Shown piece by piece: positions 1 through 8,900 of a stretch of 64,000 nucleotides of DNA. The stretch lies in NCBI GenBank assembly GCA_003226295.1, contig CP029803.1, positions 1,545,477 through 1,609,476 of the forward strand. The letters are read 5' to 3'. Under the pieces are notes generated by a model, which did no database searches, was not told where the DNA came from, and saw nothing but the letters and a program-made list of their open reading frames with translations. Made by a program: the position numbers and the translations under genes. This DNA is from Candidatus Moanabacter tarae (GTDB lineage Bacteria > Verrucomicrobiota > Verrucomicrobiia > Opitutales > UBA2987). Positions within the stretch are counted from its first letter, which is position 1; each line of letters starts with the position of its first letter.

Positions 1-1999
1 TCTCCTCTGGAAGTTCTTTCCTGTCAAAAGGTTCAGAATTAAGTGAAGTGTTCAATGCGTCGAGAGCTAGAGGCAATGTTTCGAGCATACCTTTCTCTAG
101 ATCAGCAATACGCACACCCGTGCTCTTTTCATCTTCTTTTTCAATTAGCCGGAGCAGCTGATTGAGTAGACTCTCCATTCGAACCAGTTGATCCATACGC
201 GCCACCTCAGGATACTCTCCTAACTCGTTTAGGAATGACTCCATCTGTTCGATCTGCTCACTGAGACTCGGGGGCAGCTCTGGCTCTGTATCAAAAAATG
301 AAGCTCCAATGATTAATTCAAGATCCTCCGTGAGAAGAAGTTTCTCCTCCTGGTCACCGGGTACAAGATCATCAATTGAAATAACCTTCCCCACTGTCTC
401 CAATTTTTTGACCGCTTTCGATATTCGACGAGTTTCCTCTTCATCTGAACCCAATATGATGATACTGGAAGGATGCCTGTCACTCGTCTCTATGTATTCG
501 AGTAGAGATGATGCTGATTCGGTACTAGGATCACGTAATCTAATAGGGTCAAACTCGAAACGGGCGTGAAATATCAACGAGGCTGAAACAATAAGAAACC
601 CGAGACTCACCCATCGGATAGAAGGGCTATAGCGCGAGATAATCGAAGGACCACGCTGTTCTCTAGGCAAAGACGGTCTATATGATTTTCTGTCATAACT
701 AGGTAAAATACTGAGGATAGCAGGAAGAACTGACAGACTTATAATGAGACTAATAAACATTCCAGTCCCCGATATTAGTCCTAATTCTGAAACTCCGGCG
801 TAAGCAGTAGGGATGAAAGAATAAAATCCAATAGCTGTCGAAATCGTGCACATATTCAACGAAGGCCCGATATCAACAATAGCCCCTTTAAGGGCTTCCT
901 CCTTATCTTTTCCCTCCAGGAGCTTCTCACGATAGCAAAGACAGAGATGTATTGCGTAATCAACTCCAAGACCAATGTAGAGAACAGCAAAAGCTATCGA
1001 TATCAGATTCAGATGTCCAATAACCAGGGCTGCAAAACCCGCTGTCCAGATTATCCCAATGATCAGTGAAAGCAAAGTCGCGCAGACCATTGGAAAGGAA
1101 CGCAGCCCTACTAGGAGTGCAATACAGACAAGAAAAAGAGATAAAACCCCAGCCTCCGTTGAACCAGATGCCAGACTCTCCATCTCGTCGTGACCCAAAG
1201 CAGGACCTCCAGTGATTCTCACCCTAATTCCCCATCTTTTTTCTTCCTCCAATTCTCGGCTAAATCTGCGGATCCGCGCTAACGCATCTTTCGCGGGAAG
1301 CAGTCTGCTATAATCAAAATGAGGTCGAACCAGGATAATTTTGCGCAGATCCCCTATCTTGGACTCCTTGTTGCTCATCATTTCCTGCCATGAAAGTCGA
1401 AATTTCCTTCCCTCAAGATTTGCTTTCAATGCCTGATTGAGGTTCTTTAAAATTAAGTTGAGATCAATTTCAGGATCCTCATCGAGGAGCCCCAACGCTA
1501 CTTCGAGCATATCGAAAAGTCCGCGCAGACTTTGGTCACGATAGAGGATAGAAAGAGCTGGCTGAGCCCGGGCCAGGTCGTTTGTTAAGTCTTCCAACTC
1601 ATCGAGAGACAGAAACATAAGACCATTTTTTTCGATGAACTCTCCCCCTTCAGGTATATAGGCCTCGATGAAATACTCTCTATCCCCATTGATCTGTTTT
1701 GTCAAAATTCGGGACGCTTCCTTGGCAAATTCGGTCGTATCCGCCTCGACGAACACCATAAGAACACCCATGTACTGGGGGAATGCTTCACGATACTCGG
1801 CATAGACCTTTCTGAAAGGCAGCTCCGGAGAGATCATCTCATCTAGATCCGTGTTGAACCCGAGATTCTCTCTCGCATAGTGAAATAAAAACATGGTGAC
1901 GGTGACCACGCTCACCACCACCCAAATTGCCCTTCGAAGGACAAATTTAGCCCAGCCGGAGAGCACCTTTTTCTGAAGTGTTGCAAATCTGTCACTCAC
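1..1999 (-). CDS. hpnN: HpnN-like RND/MMPL transporter, C-terminus cut by window edge
   Basis: About 666 codons are open from a GTG at 1999 to the left edge, so the C-terminus is missing; family members run to roughly 850-900 residues. I translated the first ~190 codons and the last ~16 by hand. The protein starts SDRFATLQKK, has a hydrophobic segment near residues 24-40 (WVVVSVVTVTMFLF), then a large periplasmic loop beginning NLGFNTDLDEMISPELPFRK, as in hopanoid-associated RND exporters. HpnN moves hopanoids from the inner to the outer membrane in alphaproteobacteria (established). The start lies 8 bases after the hpnG stop, so the two genes form one operon, and this pairing is the main reason for choosing HpnN over a generic MMPL exporter. 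The GTG start is chosen because it directly follows hpnG. Confidence 0.75.
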   Translation of the reverse strand, partial: MSDRFATLQKKVLSGWAKFVLRRAIWVVVSVVTVTMFLFHYARENLGFNTDLDEMISPELPFRKVYAEYREAFPQYMGVLMVFVEADTTEFAKEASRILTKQINGDREYFIEAYIPEGGEFIEKNGLMFLSLDELEDLTNDLARAQPALSILYRDQSLRGLFDMLEVALGLLDEDPEIDLNLILKNLNQALKANLEGRKFRLSWQEMMSNKESKIGDLRKIILVRPHFDYSRLLPAKDALARIRRFSRELEEEKRWGIRVRITGGPALGHDEMESLASGSTEAGVLSLFLVCIALLVGLRSFPMVCATLLSLIIGIIWTAGFAALVIGHLNLISIAFAVLYIGLGVDYAIHLCLCYREKLLEGKDKEEALKGAIVDIGPSLNMCTISTAIGFYSFIPTAYAGVSELGLISGTGMFISLIISLSVLPAILSILPSYDRKSYRPSLPREQRGPSIISRYSPSIRWVSLGFLIVSASLIFHARFEFDPIRLRDPSTESASSLLEYIETSDRHPSSIIILGSDEEETRRISKAVKKLETVGKVISIDDLVPGDQEEKLLLTEDLELIIGASFFDTEPELPPSLSEQIEQMESFLNELGEYPEVARMDQLVRMESLLNQLLRLIEKEDEKSTGVRIADLEKGMLETLPLALDALNTSLNSEPFDRKELPEE

Positions 2000-2007
2000 T
2001 GGAAATA

Positions 2008-2697
2008 TTAGTCTATCTTCTGAGCAATAAGTGAAAGAGTAGAACAAGAGGCCCGGAACTCCCGAATCACCCGAATCGTATTCGGCCATTCGCTGGGGCG
2101 CACCAATAGTTTTCGGAAAATGGCCCTTCCATCAATAAAACCGTCCTTACCTATGGAGTCTCTAATAACTCCAGGTATCTTTGTTTCATAAATATCGGCC
2201 ACTACTCGGAGGACTACGACCGGAATCCCTTTCCTACCAGCGAATTCGGCTATGGCACTACTCTCTAAGTCAACGGCTATTGCTCCGGTCTTCTCGTAAA
2301 GTCGCTTCCTGGCACTTTTCGTCGTTACTGGTAATTCGCTTGTGTAGAGCGAACCTTGCCGTATTCTGCATAACCCACCCATTTGCAGCATCAATTTCAT
2401 GCGCCAATCCTCATCAAGTATCCATCTCCTATGATTGGAAGTGATCACAACCTCAGGAAGCAGGAGGTCTCCTGAACAAAGATCTGGTGCCAAAGCACCT
2501 GCACAACCCCAACTCACTAAACGGTCAATTCCTCGCTCTAACAGTTTCCTAGCTGCATCAGCAGCGCACCGCGCACCAACACCGGAAAGGATACAGAACA
2601 CGTTATCCCTCGGCGAAACAACAACACCGGGAGATGGAATAGGTCGTACTAATGTCGCCATCTCCTGCGGTAGGGCCGCAACGATGCCAGTTTTCAT
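2008..2697 (-). CDS. hpnG: HpnG-like hopanoid-associated nucleoside phosphorylase
   Basis: A 229-residue member of the purine nucleoside phosphorylase / MTA-SAH nucleosidase superfamily. Visible signatures are the N-terminal GIVAALPQEM strand, the glycine-rich LSGVGARCAADAA loop, VSWGCAGAL, and VDLESSAIA with the ribose-binding acidic residue, followed by VVLRVVAD. HpnG releases adenine from adenosylhopane to give ribosylhopane or its phosphate in C35 hopanoid synthesis (established for the family). Assignment to HpnG rather than a general nucleosidase rests on the hpnN-like gene immediately downstream. The ATG at 2697 fits the family N-terminus. HpnH (adenosylhopane synthase) and squalene-hopene cyclase are not in view and would have to lie elsewhere. 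No gene is seen in the 375 bases upstream, so this is probably the first gene of the operon. Confidence 0.72.
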   Translation of the reverse strand: MKTGIVAALPQEMATLVRPIPSPGVVVSPRDNVFCILSGVGARCAADAARKLLERGIDRLVSWGCAGALAPDLCSGDLLLPEVVITSNHRRWILDEDWRMKLMLQMGGLCRIRQGSLYTSELPVTTKSARKRLYEKTGAIAVDLESSAIAEFAGRKGIPVVVLRVVADIYETKIPGVIRDSIGKDGFIDGRAIFRKLLVRPSEWPNTIRVIREFRASCSTLSLIAQKID

Positions 2698-3072
2698 TTA
2701 GCTAGCAAGGTCTCAAGTTGGTATTATTTTGCGGAGATGGAGCCCCTTCGCAGACCCTCTTCAACAATCCAGAGACTATAAAACCCAGTCATCAATCAAT
2801 TCCAATCAGGAAGGGCAAGCCATGGAGCAAATTTAATAACAGTGTACTAATCAAAAACAAAATGACCCGAATTGCGACAATATATCACGACTTGTGTCCA
2901 TGAAGGAAAGTACATTTCCCCGTCCTAATAAGCAACCCGTGACCGTATCGCAAAATTACCCTATTTCTACCATAGGAAAGCATATCGCTATTATGCTCCG
3001 AACAGAACCCCTTGGTAGATGAACAAAATCAATAGAAATCCAGAACAATCGCCAAAAACCAGAAACAGACAT
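2698..3072. other. Intergenic region upstream of hpnG
   Basis: This 375-base stretch separates the hopanoid genes from the lipid A genes, all on the minus strand. Short ORFs on both strands look like chance. It probably carries the hpnG promoter and the end of the lpx transcript, but I see no clear hairpin terminator or strong promoter match. Confidence 0.4.
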
Positions 3073-4122
3073 TTAAAGCTCCACCGCTTCTCCCTTCCAA
3101 GCCGACTCGTAGACTGCTTGAACCACTTGCACTGCTTTCCTTCCCTCCGATCCCGAGATTGTAGGAGCACGTTTCTCCCTAATGGCATCGACAAGGTCCA
3201 TAATCTGTAACCGATGGCCCTCAGTGCTAATAGCCCTAGGATCTGAGGTTCCACCGCTAATGTCCACCTTGGGATCATCGAGTCGGATTCTTTCGTCCTC
3301 AGGGAACTCCTCTGAAAAATGCCAGGATTCGATCCTGTTGTCTTCTAGAACAACAGATCCCTTATCACCTACTATTTCGATACGCCGCTCAAATCCTGGA
3401 TAGGAGGAAGTCGAAGATTCTATCACCCCAAGGGCTCCTCCCGGATATCGCATCGAGACAACCGCAGTATCTTCAACCTCCACATCATCATGGGATAAAG
3501 TCGCACAATAGGCAAACACAGATTCTGGCATCCCTACCAACCACTGGAGAAGATCAACGTAGTGAATGCCTTGGTTCATGAGAGCCCCTCCTCCATCGAG
3601 TTTCCATGTTCCCCTCCAATCCGCACTAGAATAATAGGCATCGTCACGCCACCATTTGATGTAAGCACTGCATAGGGTAAGACGACCAAATCGACCCATA
3701 TTGATGGCCTCTTTCAACAACCTCGCCTCAGGACTAAAGCGCGACTGAAATACTACCGCCAAAATGCATCCAGTTATTTCAGCTGTCTCGATTATCTGAT
3801 CAACTTTCTCTACCGTGACTTCGAGGGGTTTCTCGCAAAGCACATGTTTCCCGGCCTCCATTGCCGGAATCGCAACCTCGCTGTGAGCTCCGCTTGGCGT
3901 AGTAACGCAGACTACGTCAATGTCATCTCTTTCCAACAGAGCATCAAATGAAACCTCAACCTCGACGCTTGAGTCCAAAACAAATTCTTCTGCTTTCTTT
4001 AACGACCGGTTATAAACTGCCCTCAAATCCGCTCCTGGCACCTGCCTAATGGCATCTAGATAAATCGCAGCAATCCCGCCCGTCCCCACAATCGCAAACC
4101 CTATATCCTCATTCTTACTCAT
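3073..4122 (-). CDS. Gfo/Idh/MocA family NAD(P)-dependent sugar oxidoreductase
   Basis: A 349-residue two-domain dehydrogenase. The Rossmann fingerprint is GTGGIAAIYLDAI at residues 13-25, VCVTTPSGAHSEVAIPA follows, and the family EKP motif (catalytic Lys) is in CEKPLEV. The C-terminal domain has GGGALMNQGIHYVDLLQW, where the His is the usual second catalytic residue. The family oxidises or reduces sugar hydroxyl groups. It lies 73 bases after lpxA on the same strand. In Acidithiobacillus, GnnA of this family oxidises UDP-GlcNAc at C3 and GnnB aminates it to make UDP-GlcNAc3N for lipid A, and both genes sit beside lpxA. A GnnA role is therefore possible, but no aminotransferase partner is present here. 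The substrate is undetermined. Confidence 0.85.
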   Translation of the reverse strand: MSKNEDIGFAIVGTGGIAAIYLDAIRQVPGADLRAVYNRSLKKAEEFVLDSSVEVEVSFDALLERDDIDVVCVTTPSGAHSEVAIPAMEAGKHVLCEKPLEVTVEKVDQIIETAEITGCILAVVFQSRFSPEARLLKEAINMGRFGRLTLCSAYIKWWRDDAYYSSADWRGTWKLDGGGALMNQGIHYVDLLQWLVGMPESVFAYCATLSHDDVEVEDTAVVSMRYPGGALGVIESSTSSYPGFERRIEIVGDKGSVVLEDNRIESWHFSEEFPEDERIRLDDPKVDISGGTSDPRAISTEGHRLQIMDLVDAIREKRAPTISGSEGRKAVQVVQAVYESAWKGEAVEL

Positions 4123-4195
4123 CAGTTTTATCGTCCACTGTATAAAACTGTATCACCTCGCGAACTAGGAAAGAACATGTCGACTAGATTATATT

Positions 4196-4972
4196 CTAAG
4201 CGAATCCGCGCTCGCTTTCATTAGCAAACCTGATTACGGCCCGAATGATGGAAGAATCAGATTCCTCATCGCTCATTAGTTTATCTAACGCTTGGCTCCG
4301 ATTCATTCCCTCTCTGTAAATAATCCGATAAACTCTACGGGCGAGTTGAATTTCCTGTTCACTGAAACCTGCTCTCTGCAAACCAATTGTATTTATGGTC
4401 CGAACTTCAGCTGGATTTCCTTCACAAATCATGAATGGCGGAACATCTTGGACCAATTTAGCACAGGCTCCGAGCATAGAGTAAGAACCAATTCTGCAGA
4501 ACTGATGAACTCCTGAACCCCAAGCAATGTTGACATGATCCTCAATCAGAACATGTCCGCCCAACGCCGCGTGACTGCTCATAATAAGGTGGTTTCCTAC
4601 AAAACAGTCATGGGCCACGTGACTGTAAGCGCATAACAAACAATCATTGCCAATGACAGTAATATCATCATCCCTACTCGCGGCATGAACAGTTGTATAC
4701 TCACGAAATATATTCCGGTCACCAATAACAACCCCTAATCGATCGCCCTTCGATTTAATATCCTGGCTTTTGGCGCCAATAAAAGAGTAGGGGAAAATCA
4801 TACAATCACATCCTATCTGAGTGCGGCCGACTACGGAAGAGTGGTGATCGATCTTAGTCCCGGATCCAATCTTTGCGCCAGACCCTATTAACGAGAAGGG
4901 TCCGACCATTACTCCTTGGTCAAGTTCCACACCTTCTTCGATAATCGCTGTGGGATGAATATTGGTCTCCAC
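4196..4972 (-). CDS. lpxA: UDP-N-acetylglucosamine O-acyltransferase LpxA
   Basis: A 258-residue left-handed beta-helix acyltransferase catalysing the first step of lipid A synthesis. Hexapeptide repeats fill residues 1-180. The catalytic His is H121 in YSHVAHDCFVG (E. coli H125). The C-terminal helical domain begins near residue 190 (NTIGLQRAGFSEQE). It starts 3 bases after the lpxC-fabZ stop, so the genes are coupled. At the E. coli acyl-chain ruler site (Gly173) the residue is Ala169, with Lys172 three residues on where E. coli has Gly176. E. coli Glu200, near the sugar site, is Ile here. These differences could alter acyl length or sugar preference, but that is inference from a hand alignment. 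Confidence 0.95.
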   Translation of the reverse strand: METNIHPTAIIEEGVELDQGVMVGPFSLIGSGAKIGSGTKIDHHSSVVGRTQIGCDCMIFPYSFIGAKSQDIKSKGDRLGVVIGDRNIFREYTTVHAASRDDDITVIGNDCLLCAYSHVAHDCFVGNHLIMSSHAALGGHVLIEDHVNIAWGSGVHQFCRIGSYSMLGACAKLVQDVPPFMICEGNPAEVRTINTIGLQRAGFSEQEIQLARRVYRIIYREGMNRSQALDKLMSDEESDSSIIRAVIRFANESERGFA

Positions 4973-4975
4973 CCT

Positions 4976-6316
4976 TCAATCGGCCTCCGCCGCATCTACG
5001 ATTGTAAACAGGAGTTCAGCCGATGAAGCCACTTTATTACCCACCTTGCAGACTGCCGAGGCAGCCGCCAGCTTTCGGGCACGGACCTTGGTTATTTTGA
5101 CATCGATCACGAGTTGATCACCTGGTACCACTGGCCGCCTGAACTTAACTTTGTCGCAACTCATAAAGAAGGCTACTTTGCCCTCACTCGCAACATGCCT
5201 GAGCATAAGAACACCTGCTGCTTGAGCCATCGCTTCGATCTGCAAGACCGCTGGCATGACAGGACGCCCTGGGAAATGCCCTTGGAAATAGGGCTCGTTG
5301 ATGGAGACATTTTTAATCGCACGCATTTCGAAATTGCTTCGAATTTCAACAACGCGATCAATCATAACAAAGGGATAGCGATGAGGAATAATATCCAGAA
5401 TTCTTCTTACATCCAATTCAGTCTCATTTATTCCTATCGACGGTTCATCTGATTCGTGTCCCTCCGGTTTTCCTTGCTCCCCTGTCTTTCTTTCAAGTTC
5501 TTCAACGAGACTTTTGGTCAATTTGTAATTGAGAGCGTGGCTAGGCTTTACCGCTACAATATGCGCTTTTAGTAAAACACCCAACAAGTGGATGTCCCCT
5601 ACGATATCTAAAATCTTGTGTCGCACGAATTCATCCTCAAAACGAAGAGGTTCCTTCGAGAGAATCTTATTACCCTTTATAACGATCGCTGAATCGAGAC
5701 TTCCTCCTCTAATTTTTCCCTGCCGAAGAAGCTCTTCTATGTCCTCGTAAATCGAGAATGTTCGCGCTGGCGCAATCTCAGAGATATAGGTCTCAGGATC
5801 AAGATCAATTGAGAGATGTTGCGTGTGAAATCCCCTATCGTCGGATGAGGTGCAGGTGATTTTCAGTCCATCATGCGGGAGTGCAACAAGTGATTGATTT
5901 CCTTGAGTCACCGAAACCGGCCGACTCAATTCGAAGTACGATCTCTCTTTTTCCTGTTCAACTAGTTCGCCTTCCAAGAGCAAATCTACGAAAACCTTAG
6001 CAGACCCGTCGATAATGGGTGGCTCACTTCCATCGAGTTCAATCAAAAGATTATCTACCCCAACACCAGAACAGGCACTTAATACGTGCTCAACCGTATG
6101 TATTTTCGTGTAACCCAACGTCACGCCTGTGTTCCGCACTAAATCGGAAACGAGGTCAACACCCGGTTTGATCTTTGGCTTTCCATGAAGATCAACCCTC
6201 TGAAACACAATACCGTGATCTTCCGAAGCCGGCTTCAGGGTCAATCGAACCGGATCCCCCGTATGCAACCCTTTGCCCCGTACCGTTGCCTCTCGTTGTA
6301 TTGTTCTCTGTTTCAT
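4976..6316 (-). CDS. lpxC-fabZ: Bifunctional LpxC deacetylase / FabZ dehydratase fusion
   Basis: One chain carries two enzymes. The N-terminal ~285 residues are LpxC, the committed deacetylase of lipid A synthesis, with Zn ligands in HTVEHVLSA and [10 protein letters not shown] (His and Asp). A charged linker ([18 protein letters not shown]) leads to FabZ, the 3-hydroxyacyl-ACP dehydratase, with [20 protein letters not shown] carrying the catalytic His and Glu. Such fusions are known in Bacteroidota and the PVC group. The fusion ties hydroxyacyl-ACP supply to lipid A flux. I start it at the ATG at 6316 ([12 protein letters not shown]), the usual LpxC N-terminus. A TTG at 6340 would add eight residues unlike the family. 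lpxA follows after 3 bases. Confidence 0.95.
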   Translation of the reverse strand: MKQRTIQREATVRGKGLHTGDPVRLTLKPASEDHGIVFQRVDLHGKPKIKPGVDLVSDLVRNTGVTLGYTKIHTVEHVLSACSGVGVDNLLIELDGSEPPIIDGSAKVFVDLLLEGELVEQEKERSYFELSRPVSVTQGNQSLVALPHDGLKITCTSSDDRGFHTQHLSIDLDPETYISEIAPARTFSIYEDIEELLRQGKIRGGSLDSAIVIKGNKILSKEPLRFEDEFVRHKILDIVGDIHLLGVLLKAHIVAVKPSHALNYKLTKSLVEELERKTGEQGKPEGHESDEPSIGINETELDVRRILDIIPHRYPFVMIDRVVEIRSNFEMRAIKNVSINEPYFQGHFPGRPVMPAVLQIEAMAQAAGVLMLRHVASEGKVAFFMSCDKVKFRRPVVPGDQLVIDVKITKVRARKLAAASAVCKVGNKVASSAELLFTIVDAAEAD

Positions 6317-6520
6317 CGAATTCAGGAAGGAGATGGGCAAATTTCTGCCCTACGCTCAACTCCTCTACTAACTCTCCCTACCTATCTTCATTCTATTTTC
6401 ATTCCACTACAAGCTTCGAACGAGACCAGCACATTTTAACGAATTTGAGGCTGATCCCACCCTGCCGGCCCGGAGCAAAAAACGAACCCATAATCACCTA
6501 AAATGTCAATCAGCTACAAT

Positions 6521-6549
6521 TTGTTGTCTTTTTCTCAATTACCCATTAT
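6521..6549 (+). promoter_or_regulatory. Possible sigma-70 promoter for efp
   Basis: TTGTTG at 6521-6526 and CATTAT at 6544-6549 are 17 bases apart, about 42 bases before the efp ATG. The match is moderate, in AT-rich DNA, and was found by eye. Confidence 0.35.
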
Positions 6550-6590
6550 TAAATTAAGAATTTTTCAAAATCAAAGTTCCCATCATAAAC

Positions 6591-7148
6591 ATGCCTTCAC
6601 CAACAGAAATCCGAAAAGGTCGAGTGATCGAGTACAACGGGCTACCTCATCTGGTTCTTGAGATGCTTCACCGCACACAAGGAAGACAAGCTGGCTTCGT
6701 CCAAACTACACTCCGTAATCTTCAAACCCACTCGACAACCACCGTAAAGTTTCGCAGCACCGATGAAGTCCGGATCCTCCTAACGGAAACTGAGAAACTC
6801 GAATTCAGCTACATAGACTCTGATGGCTATCATTTCATGAATACTGAAACATTCGAAGATACTCTCATCGATGAGAGTTTTATCGAGGATACCAAGAAGT
6901 TTCTCTCTGAGGGCAACACTTACGATTTACTCTCCGTCGACGGACAAGCGGTCCAAATCCAACTTCCTTCGGCTGTAGAGCTGAAAGTCTCTGAGGCTCC
7001 AGACGCCATTCGTGGTGATACTTCAGGTGCCGCTCTGAAACCCGTTACTACCGAGACCGGTCTCGTCATCCAGACTCCCCTCTTCATCAAAACAGGCGAC
7101 ATTATCAAAGTCAGCACCTCCGATAACTCTTACCTGGGACGGGTATGA
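6591..7148 (+). CDS. efp: Elongation factor P with arginine at the tip
   Basis: A 185-residue EF-P of normal length with the three beta-barrel domains. It binds ribosomes stalled at polyproline and places a tip residue at the peptidyl-transferase centre. The tip loop is HRTQGRQAGF. By alignment on the following LRNL, Arg32 takes the place of E. coli Lys34, the residue lysylated by EpmA. Arg at this site is known in EF-P rhamnosylated by EarP (for example Pseudomonas), where earP usually adjoins efp. No glycosyltransferase lies next to this gene. The C-terminal domain ends with the family signature around DIIKVSTSDNSYLGRV. It is divergent from lpxC-fabZ with 274 bases between the starts, and is followed by a hairpin terminator. 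Confidence 0.96.
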   Translation: MPSPTEIRKGRVIEYNGLPHLVLEMLHRTQGRQAGFVQTTLRNLQTHSTTTVKFRSTDEVRILLTETEKLEFSYIDSDGYHFMNTETFEDTLIDESFIEDTKKFLSEGNTYDLLSVDGQAVQIQLPSAVELKVSEAPDAIRGDTSGAALKPVTTETGLVIQTPLFIKTGDIIKVSTSDNSYLGRV

Positions 7149-7220
7149 GAGGGAGGTACATCCTTCATCTCCCTGCCTAAACCCACAATTGAAACCAATA
7201 TGACGCCATCGAAGATCCCG

Positions 7221-7244
7221 CCCCCTTATTAGGGGGAAATTTTA
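7221..7244 (+). terminator. Hairpin terminator after efp
   Basis: CCCCCT (7221-7226), loop TATT, AGGGGG (7231-7236), then AAATTTT. This is a perfect 6-bp stem followed by a short T run on the plus strand, 73 bases past the efp stop. It also separates efp from the convergent phosphorylase-like gene. Confidence 0.65.
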
Positions 7245-7264
7245 GAAATCAGCTAGGAAGTTAA

Positions 7265-8599
7265 CTAGGCCACCCGCTCGACAATCAGCTGTGGCGGACT
7301 CGGTCGTTTAGGAGCGAGGCGGTAGGCCGTCCGCAGATATTCCAAGGCACTATCCAACCTCGATTCATCATTATAGTGAATCATCATAAGCGGTTCTCCT
7401 TGTTTTACCTGGGTTCCAATTTTACTAATGTCTGAAACACCCACTGATGGATCGTAGCTTCCTCTCTTATTCTGCGCCAAGATTTGCACCCCTCTCGCAA
7501 TCATTCCAGCATTGATCGTATGAACATAACCTCGTTTGGGGGCAGGGAGTTTTCGGATATATTTCGCCTTGGGAAGTTTCTCAGGATCATCGATAAAAGA
7601 AGAATCACCTCCCTGAGCATCAACCATCTTTTTGAATAATTTTAACGCGGACCCGTCCGCAAGATGCCTTTGTACCGTCTGCTTAGCAGAGAGGGTTGAA
7701 CCAGCCACACCAGCCAGCCGGACAATCTCCATACCCAGTTTCAAGACCAATTCTTTCAGATCCTCTGGTCCCTCTCCACTGAGTAATTCAACCGCTTCCT
7801 TGATTTCCAACCCTGTCCCCACTGTATCTCCCAATGGCTGATTCATATCGGTAACCAAAGCCACACACCTTCGCTTCAATGAACGCCCTACTCTAGTAAT
7901 AGATCGAGCCAGTTGTCTAGCCTGCTCAACATCTCTTATAAAGGATCCGTTCCCCCATTTGACATCGACAACCAGACCTTCTGCACCCTGCGCCAACTTG
8001 CGGCTCAAGACACTGCCAGTAATCAACGGCAAACTCGGGATCGTCGCTGTCCCCTGCCGCATCTTGTAAAGAACCTCATCGACTGGGGCTATTTGGGAGT
8101 CTTGGCGAACGATTCCACAATTGATTGATTTGAGCTGATTCACAAAATCCTGCAGCTCTAAATCAGGCCTAAAGCCGGGAATCGCCCGTAATTTGTCCAA
8201 GTTACTAATGACAAAGTCCTCATCCACTCCGTTCATCATCGGCATAACTACTCCACACGCTCCCGCCAAAGGTGCTAGTACCAAGGACGTCTTATCACCA
8301 ACTCCACCTGTTGAATACTTATCGATTTTGGGCTTTGTAATTTTCGATAGGTCAACTACCTCTCCAGACAGCATCAATTCCTCAGATAAAGCTGCAGTCT
8401 CTTGGGCCGACATTCCCTGGAAGTAAATCACCATTACCAAAGCGGCCAGTTGAAAAGAAGGTAATTTCTTATCGATAATCGAGTCTACTAGGTGGCGAAT
8501 CTCATCTTGCGTGAATTCGCCTCCATCTCGCTTCTTCTCAATCAAGTAGGTATACGAGGGTTTAATGAACTTTTGCGGAGATGTATATTTTTTCCTCAT
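7265..8599 (-). CDS. Thymidine/pyrimidine-nucleoside phosphorylase homologue with altered active site
   Basis: A 444-residue homologue of DeoA/Pdp. Fold and length are right: N-terminal EKKRDGGEFTQDEI, glycine-rich STGGVGD, and GLVVDVKWGNGSF. E. coli DeoA aligns with a constant offset of +10, and several key residues differ: His85 is Tyr95, Ser113 is Asn123, Thr123 is Asn133 and Lys190 is Arg200. The SGRGLGHTGGT signature is replaced over its full length by NGVDEDFVISN (residues 123-133) with no gap. Lys84 (Lys94), Ser86 (Ser96), Ser95 (Ser105), Arg171 (Arg181) and Ser186 (Ser196) remain. Phosphate and nucleoside binding should therefore be changed. It may be a new activity or an inactive paralogue, so I give no deoA symbol. 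The first ~12 residues (MRKKYTSPQKFI) extend beyond the usual family start. Confidence 0.8.
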   Translation of the reverse strand: MRKKYTSPQKFIKPSYTYLIEKKRDGGEFTQDEIRHLVDSIIDKKLPSFQLAALVMVIYFQGMSAQETAALSEELMLSGEVVDLSKITKPKIDKYSTGGVGDKTSLVLAPLAGACGVVMPMMNGVDEDFVISNLDKLRAIPGFRPDLELQDFVNQLKSINCGIVRQDSQIAPVDEVLYKMRQGTATIPSLPLITGSVLSRKLAQGAEGLVVDVKWGNGSFIRDVEQARQLARSITRVGRSLKRRCVALVTDMNQPLGDTVGTGLEIKEAVELLSGEGPEDLKELVLKLGMEIVRLAGVAGSTLSAKQTVQRHLADGSALKLFKKMVDAQGGDSSFIDDPEKLPKAKYIRKLPAPKRGYVHTINAGMIARGVQILAQNKRGSYDPSVGVSDISKIGTQVKQGEPLMMIHYNDESRLDSALEYLRTAYRLAPKRPSPPQLIVERVA

Positions 8600-8900
8600 A
8601 CTTCATGGGATTTCTTACCAACGCTTTTCCGCTGTGGGGGCTACCAAATACCGTAAGCCTCTTACTATTAGGTCATTAAGGAAAGAGATGTCGAGCTTTT
8701 TTTGCTTGCGTTCGGTTCCACTCGCTTTCATTAGCCAGGATTTCCTAGTCTTTTCTCTCCCGTCATTGGCAGGGCACATTTACAAGAGTCTGAAAAAAAA
8801 CGACTAACAAAACTGCAATGAATGTCTCGGAATTGATTAAAAAAGTCTTTTGGATCTCTTGGAATAATATCCATTAAGAATTCCCGGATCGCTTTTCACG
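8600..8900. other. Divergent intergenic region, phosphorylase homologue and argS
   Basis: This 301-base region between two divergent genes must hold promoters for both. The short plus-strand ORF here looks like chance. No specific site can be supported. Confidence 0.4.

Noticed and set aside
2718-2903. A 61-residue plus-strand ORF upstream of hpnG
   Set aside because: The composition is not protein-like and it lies in a probable promoter region.
8565-8807. An 80-residue plus-strand ORF between the phosphorylase homologue and argS
   Set aside because: It overlaps the start of the phosphorylase gene, has no motif and is in a promoter region.
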